A DNA stretch of 33,711 bases from positions 1 through 33,711 of IMG/VR virus record IMGVR_UViG_3300042465_004636; one strand, 5' to 3'. This stretch comes from a virus. Shown here piece by piece: positions 29,343 to 33,711 of this stretch; positions within the stretch are counted from its first letter, which is position 1, and each line of letters starts with the position of its first letter. The notes beneath the pieces were generated by a model, which was not told the DNA's origin, did not search any database, and saw only the letters and a program-made list of their open reading frames with translations. Made by a program: the position numbers and the translations under genes.

Positions 29343-30961
29343 TATTCTTCACTTTGTCCAAAATCTGGACCCCATACATAAGTTTTATCGTCAGATTCAG
29401 TTCCCCATTTAGAAAGACCTTCTGAACTTGGATATAACACTGTCATTACAACTGTAATACCCGTAGCTGCCACCAGATTGATTAAATCGCGAGCATAAAT
29501 TCTACCGCTCACTACGTCTGTTAAAAACACTGGAAAGTCACTACCGTCAGAAGCTGGATCATATGTTGAAAACTTAGAAACTAAAGAGATATTAGTTCCG
29601 ATATTGTGGACGTATTTAAATTTATATGATGGAGAAATAAGTAAGCTATTAGACGACGGTCTTCCAATATAAGGAACTGGACCTTCTTCTTTAGGACCGC
29701 CAAAATCAAATATTAAATACCCTGTATTATCTGGTATTGTAGTTGAATTGTCTACACTAAGAACAAGCCCTAAATTAGCATCGACTTTCTGAGTAGTGTT
29801 ACACTCTTCCTCTCCGATCAAATAACCTTTTGAAATATCCCAAAGATATGGACCGTATTCATCAACAGTTGACGGTCCAGAATCTATAATATAAGACGCC
29901 CCAATTCTATCTCTCTTAACTACTTTAGTTACGGCTGGAAGGAAAATTTCAAGCAGTCTTTCTTCAGTTTGATACGCTGTAGCGAAAGTGAAGTTACTAG
30001 AAAGAGTTTTACGAGCTGGATTGAAAAAAAGCATTCCATCAATAGAGCCTTGGTTTACTATTTCGGAAACTCCGTTTGGATTAGCAAACTCTACATATGC
30101 ATCTCCAACTAATCCACCTTTAACTTTGGTTACGGTAAAGGTTCCTCTATTGTTAACATTAAAACCAGTTCCGTAAATATTAACATAATCATTAGTTCTA
30201 ACTTTACCGACAGAAGGGTTTGTTCCTCCAGACCAAGTAGCTCTAACTACTCCGCCAGCTTCTAGAGACATTGTCCATTGAGTAAGAGGTTGACCAGTTG
30301 TCGGTCTAATGGCTGGGAATTTAAGTACGTTATTGGACTTTCCTCCATAGACTCTTATAGCAGAAGACGGACCAGAAGTTCCAGATATTAACAATACATA
30401 TGGTCCTAGACCGTCATCTTTAACAAAAGCCGCTCCACGTCTACCGAGCTTTCTAATTTGCTTAGTAATTGTATCTGCAACTTCTTGTGCTGTAGTGGTG
30501 TTGATATTGGTGAAATCAGACGATTCGAAAATTACTTCTAATTCAGATTCGTCATCGAAACCTATTTTTAAAGTATCTCCGTCAAATAATTGATACGGTT
30601 CCACATTGGTAGACGCAACTGAAGCTCTTGTAAGTTCCTCTCCATACACTACTTCTAGAATCTGAAGAATCAAATCTCTAACTTGCTTACGGTTAACAAC
30701 TTGAATACCTAGTTTTCTAAATACTTCATCAGAAAGACCTACGCTGTCTGGTCTTACGATATCTCTATCTGCAAGTCTTGAATCGAGATATTTATCTTCT
30801 GCTTTAACAATATAAAGACTGTCGTTTACAGCTTCTACGTTGTTGATTAAGTGAAGAGAACCTTGAGCAAGAGAGTTTAAGATAGCGTCAGTATTCCGAC
30901 CTCGAATTGCAGGATTTAAATAAGATCTAAGTCTTTTATATTCTTTATCTTGATCTGACAT
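29342..30961 (-). CDS. Baseplate structural protein, 539 aa, sharing a repeat with the wedge protein
   Basis: The helical N-terminus (about residues 1-110) begins MSDQDKEYKRLRSYLN. A beta domain with TAQEVADTITKQI and VLLISGTSGPSSAIRVYG (about 157-206) follows. Residues 257-280 (NDYVNIYGTGF then NRGTFTVTKV) repeat the GD...NqGxF unit found four times in the adjacent wedge protein. The remaining beta-rich part includes YLIFDFGGPKEEGP. Located directly after the Baseplate_J gene, it is probably a wedge partner or a fibre-attachment protein. Confidence 0.72.
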   Translation of the reverse strand: MSDQDKEYKRLRSYLNPAIRGRNTDAILNSLAQGSLHLINNVEAVNDSLYIVKAEDKYLDSRLADRDIVRPDSVGLSDEVFRKLGIQVVNRKQVRDLILQILEVVYGEELTRASVASTNVEPYQLFDGDTLKIGFDDESELEVIFESSDFTNINTTTAQEVADTITKQIRKLGRRGAAFVKDDGLGPYVLLISGTSGPSSAIRVYGGKSNNVLKFPAIRPTTGQPLTQWTMSLEAGGVVRATWSGGTNPSVGKVRTNDYVNIYGTGFNVNNRGTFTVTKVKGGLVGDAYVEFANPNGVSEIVNQGSIDGMLFFNPARKTLSSNFTFATAYQTEERLLEIFLPAVTKVVKRDRIGASYIIDSGPSTVDEYGPYLWDISKGYLIGEEECNTTQKVDANLGLVLSVDNSTTIPDNTGYLIFDFGGPKEEGPVPYIGRPSSNSLLISPSYKFKYVHNIGTNISLVSKFSTYDPASDGSDFPVFLTDVVSGRIYARDLINLVAATGITVVMTVLYPSSEGLSKWGTESDDKTYVWGPDFGQSEE

Positions 30962-30964
30962 ATT

Positions 30965-33711
30965 TTACTCTATTTTAGAAACTGAAATATCGTTAATAAT
31001 ATCAATCACTCTAGGTTTTTCAATTGCATTAACTGTAATAATATCGTTATTAGCATCATATGCTGGAGAGCTAATAGATACGGCAAAAACACCCGGAATT
31101 ATATTAACCGCCGCTACGATATCGGAAATTGCTATTGCTTCTCCGATCTTAGTTGAGTTAATTAAAGCTGCTACGTTGTTTCTGACTTGTTCAGCTACGC
31201 GACTGAAAGGAATCCCTGTTCTAACTCTAACATTAATAGAAACCTTAATTCTCTTAAATAGAGGTGGTTTAATGTAGATCTCAGCTCCTGCCGCTGCTAC
31301 GCCGGGGAATGTCACACTATCTCTAGGATCTCCGTAAACGATTTTATTAGCTTGAGCAATTAAACCTGTATGGTATCTATAAGAATCCAGACCTTTTTTA
31401 ATTAAAGTAGGAAAGCTTAATTTACCTACTCCTTCAACAGTGATCGATCCAATAGAGTTAATTTTTTCAAACTGACTGATAGAATCCGTTACAATTAATA
31501 AATTATCTGAATTTGAAGGATCTACCACTGTGTATTCAATTTTCTTATATCCAGTATAAAGAGAGCCTTCTTGGACATAAATCTGAACAGAGTTTCCAGA
31601 TAATGAAACTTCGGTTTTAACTACTAGAAGATTTGAAATTAGAATACGTCTTCTATCTAACACTTCTTGAACGGAATAAGATCCTTGATTACTATCTCCA
31701 AGAACCGAGCTAGAGATAACAAAAGAATCTCCAGATCTAGTATTTTCGTAAGGAGAGAAAACCATAGAAGTAATGTGGGATTTAAGAACGTTACCGCCAA
31801 CTCCATTTACCGATATTCCAGACTGTACGGTAGCTTTAGCATTAGCACACTCAACGTAAGATTTAGATCCCTGCTCTATAATTGTAATAGTTAATTCGTT
31901 AACGTCGATATTTACAGCGTTTGTAGCTGGACCGAAATCATCGAAAGCTACCGTTACGATACTTCCGTTTACAGTAGCTGAAATTCCAGAAATTAGATTT
32001 AGATCAGCGGCTACTATAATAGCTATTGCGTCTGCAGATTCAATTCCTGTATAGTTATGTTCAACTCCAGTCTTACCGAAAATGGCAGGATCTGAAGATG
32101 TGTTGTTTAAATCGAACCAGTTATAATAAGAAGTTCCACTATTTGGAAGATCCCATTCGAATCTAGTTCCACCTGCAATTTGAGATCCAGAAGGACACTG
32201 TATTGTAAACTTACCAGTTTCAGCTTTGTTGGATTTAGTTACCATAAACTGACCTTGGTTTGCAGCATTAAAAGCTGTCCCAACGATTAGTGTATCTCCA
32301 AGCTTAGCGTTTTCAAACGTAGGTTGAACTCCAGTTCCATTCCATTCAATTCTCATATCTCCATTGATCTTAACGTCAAACTGTGTCGTTACGTTAAATC
32401 CTAGAGATCTTAAACTTTCAGAAACTACTATTCTTTCTTCTACTGCTGAAGGATTGTCAATATAGAAACTATTTGCATATTTTCTAATTAATCTAAATTT
32501 TCCTTGGTTGAGACTTGCGAATGGTCCGACAATTTCGACTGTGTCGTTTTCCTGTACTTCAGTAGTAATAATAAGATCACCACTGGCGACGGAAGCAGAA
32601 GTAGCGTCGATACCTTCAAAATTGTCTGTCGCGATGGTTTTTTTGTCTTCAGATATTCCAACGACTTTGAAAGTTCCGTTGTTGCCGACGTCAGTAAGGT
32701 TTTGAATCGTAAATAAGTCTCCAACTTGTACCTCTGAAAAATTTCTAACGCCTGAAGTTACAATATAATTAGTTAATGAATTTGTTCCATCCCAATCTAC
32801 TTGTATGTTACCAGAATCTGAATTTATTTCAACTGTTTTATTAAATAAAGGATTAGAACCTGTAGTTCCATCCCAGCTAATACAAACAAGATCTCCATGT
32901 TTTTCTACGTGGAAAGCTCTTGAAAGATCCTTAAAGGCAGATCTAGGTTGTCCGAAAAAAGTCTGGTCTGGTTGTTTATTACCAAGCTCTATAACAGTTC
33001 CGTTTGGAATTACAGTATTAGGATGAGTAGTTACACTGGTTAAGTCTGTAATATCTGTGTGTTTCTTCTGTAGTTCAGCCGCTGAAAGACTAATCCACTG
33101 ACCGCCTTGGAATCCTCCAGAAGATGATCTAGGAATAGTAATTTGAAGAAGCGTATTGTTTGCAATAGGGATAGATTGATTAATAACTAATGCTGCAGCT
33201 TCGTTTGCTGATCCACCAGTTACTTGTACGGCTCCGCCAGAACCTAACACTTGACTTGAAAGTTGTAGTTTAGATTCTCTGTTTGAAAGACTGACACTAC
33301 CTAAAGTTGTAAATCCAGAAACAGCTAAAACAGAGATTAATTCAGAAACCTGTTTGTATGTTGTAGGGATAAATCTAATCTCTTCGCCAGAATTAAAAGT
33401 ATAAGCATTTGCTGTGTTTGTACTAAAACTAGGAAGTGATAGAGAAGATTTAAAAGTAAACTGTGGATTAGGAGCTATAGCAGATAAGTTAGAACTAGCA
33501 ATCCAGTTAATTCCATCGACTAAAGATACGTATTCGTTTACATAATCTGTATCTTCATAGGTAGAGAAAGAAATCGTTCCAGCTCCAGTAAGACCGCTAT
33601 CGTTAATAAGTTCGGCTGTTAAGAAATCTGAAATATCAGAAGTAATATACGCTACAATTTCCTGAGCTGTAGTGGCACTACTATTATAAAGAGAAATAGT
33701 GTTGGTAACTA
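30965..33711 (-). CDS. Baseplate J-like wedge protein with internal repeats (N-terminus beyond window)
   Basis: The frame has no stop from 30965 to the right edge, so the gene is cut by the window; about 915 residues are visible. The C-terminal 200 residues show the Baseplate_J pattern: GDPRDSVTFPGVAAAGAEIYI, a KVSINVRVRTGIPFSRVAEQV strand-helix, then INSTKIGEAIAISDIVAAV and ending YDANNDIITVNAIEKP. This corresponds to wedge proteins of contractile tails (P2 gpJ/T4 gp6 relatives). Four copies of a GD...NqGxF unit lie in the N-terminal two thirds. Its GTG/ATG internal starts are not needed because the frame stays open upstream. Confidence 0.82.
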   Translation of the reverse strand, partial: VTNTISLYNSSATTAQEIVAYITSDISDFLTAELINDSGLTGAGTISFSTYEDTDYVNEYVSLVDGINWIASSNLSAIAPNPQFTFKSSLSLPSFSTNTANAYTFNSGEEIRFIPTTYKQVSELISVLAVSGFTTLGSVSLSNRESKLQLSSQVLGSGGAVQVTGGSANEAAALVINQSIPIANNTLLQITIPRSSSGGFQGGQWISLSAAELQKKHTDITDLTSVTTHPNTVIPNGTVIELGNKQPDQTFFGQPRSAFKDLSRAFHVEKHGDLVCISWDGTTGSNPLFNKTVEINSDSGNIQVDWDGTNSLTNYIVTSGVRNFSEVQVGDLFTIQNLTDVGNNGTFKVVGISEDKKTIATDNFEGIDATSASVASGDLIITTEVQENDTVEIVGPFASLNQGKFRLIRKYANSFYIDNPSAVEERIVVSESLRSLGFNVTTQFDVKINGDMRIEWNGTGVQPTFENAKLGDTLIVGTAFNAANQGQFMVTKSNKAETGKFTIQCPSGSQIAGGTRFEWDLPNSGTSYYNWFDLNNTSSDPAIFGKTGVEHNYTGIESADAIAIIVAADLNLISGISATVNGSIVTVAFDDFGPATNAVNIDVNELTITIIEQGSKSYVECANAKATVQSGISVNGVGGNVLKSHITSMVFSPYENTRSGDSFVISSSVLGDSNQGSYSVQEVLDRRRILISNLLVVKTEVSLSGNSVQIYVQEGSLYTGYKKIEYTVVDPSNSDNLLIVTDSISQFEKINSIGSITVEGVGKLSFPTLIKKGLDSYRYHTGLIAQANKIVYGDPRDSVTFPGVAAAGAEIYIKPPLFKRIKVSINVRVRTGIPFSRVAEQVRNNVAALINSTKIGEAIAISDIVAAVNIIPGVFAVSISSPAYDANNDIITVNAIEKPRVIDIINDISVSKIE
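31661..32722 (-). repeat. Four diverged GD...NqGxF protein repeats in the baseplate gene
   Basis: The 24-residue unit occurs at 32651-32722, 32477-32548, 32228-32299 and 31661-31732. Each has G/N-D, two hydrophobic strands, N-x-G-x-F/Y-x-V/L. A fifth copy lies in the next gene (30122-30193). Confidence 0.7.

Noticed and set aside
32504-32724. Several overlapping frames on both strands inside the baseplate gene
   Set aside because: They are shadows of a long, well-supported coding frame and have no ribosome-binding sites or recognisable motifs.
1-33711. tRNA genes, integrase, att sites, insertion sequences and a replication origin
   Set aside because: No cloverleaf-like sequence, recombinase motif, transposase or iteron-type repeat cluster was seen; by-eye scanning cannot exclude a diverged tRNA or an origin.

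Overview
This window looks like part of the AT-rich genome of a contractile-tailed (myovirus-type) bacteriophage. Three observations support this. A Baseplate_J-type wedge protein is followed by a long run of virion and tail-fibre genes on the minus strand. A phage replication/recombination cluster lies on the plus strand. Genes are short and tightly packed, with many ATGA/TAATG overlaps. Promoters match the bacterial sigma70 consensus and Shine-Dalgarno sites are GGAGG-like, so the host is a bacterium; a small lipoprotein-like gene hints at a Gram-negative host, but the host cannot be named from this sequence. No capsid, terminase, portal, lysis, integrase or tRNA gene is visible, so this is one slice of a larger genome.

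Left part (1-12045, plus strand): early/replication genes. It opens with a coiled-coil protein (UvsY-like by size, helical pattern and position), a small basic protein and a RecA/UvsX-type recombinase. Positions 1767-4176 then hold five strong sigma70-type promoters driving very short units: several tiny unknown genes, a conserved 102-aa protein and a DUF932-family protein with its own promoter and terminator. A long operon from 4197 encodes a possible divergent sigma factor, a DnaB-like helicase ATPase without the usual N-terminal domain, an AEP-type primase with a PriCT-like tail, and a ClpP-like serine protease with an intact catalytic triad. It is followed by an MPPED-type metallophosphoesterase and then about a dozen small genes, including membrane and lipoprotein-like products.

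Right part (12078-33711, minus strand, transcribed right to left): late virion genes. Order of transcription is: baseplate J-like protein (cut by the window edge), a second baseplate protein sharing a repeat with it, a tail-tube-like protein, then a block of fibre/adhesin genes. The fibre block includes modular fibres, a glycine-rich adhesin, a C1q-like protein, a tail-collar protein, a carbohydrate-binding-module-like protein and a 700-aa triple-repeat fibre. Three small genes, each directly downstream of a fibre gene, look like fibre-assembly chaperones. A bidirectional hairpin terminator at 12047-12068 separates the two convergent halves.

The late operon is interrupted at 27501-28920 by a free-standing HNH endonuclease and, in the opposite orientation, a two-gene cassette with its own promoter (a moron-like island).

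Most interesting signals: (i) two promoters (1767-1795 and 11117-11145) whose -10 boxes lie in the loop of a terminator-like hairpin, so that one sequence may end the upstream unit and start the next; at the first, the hairpin also contains the ribosome-binding site. (ii) Genes whose ATG sits at the predicted transcription start behind an extended -10 (TGGTATAAT), suggesting leaderless mRNAs. (iii) A GD...NqGxF repeat spread over two adjacent baseplate genes. (iv) Three fibre-plus-chaperone pairs and domain modules shared between neighbouring fibre genes.
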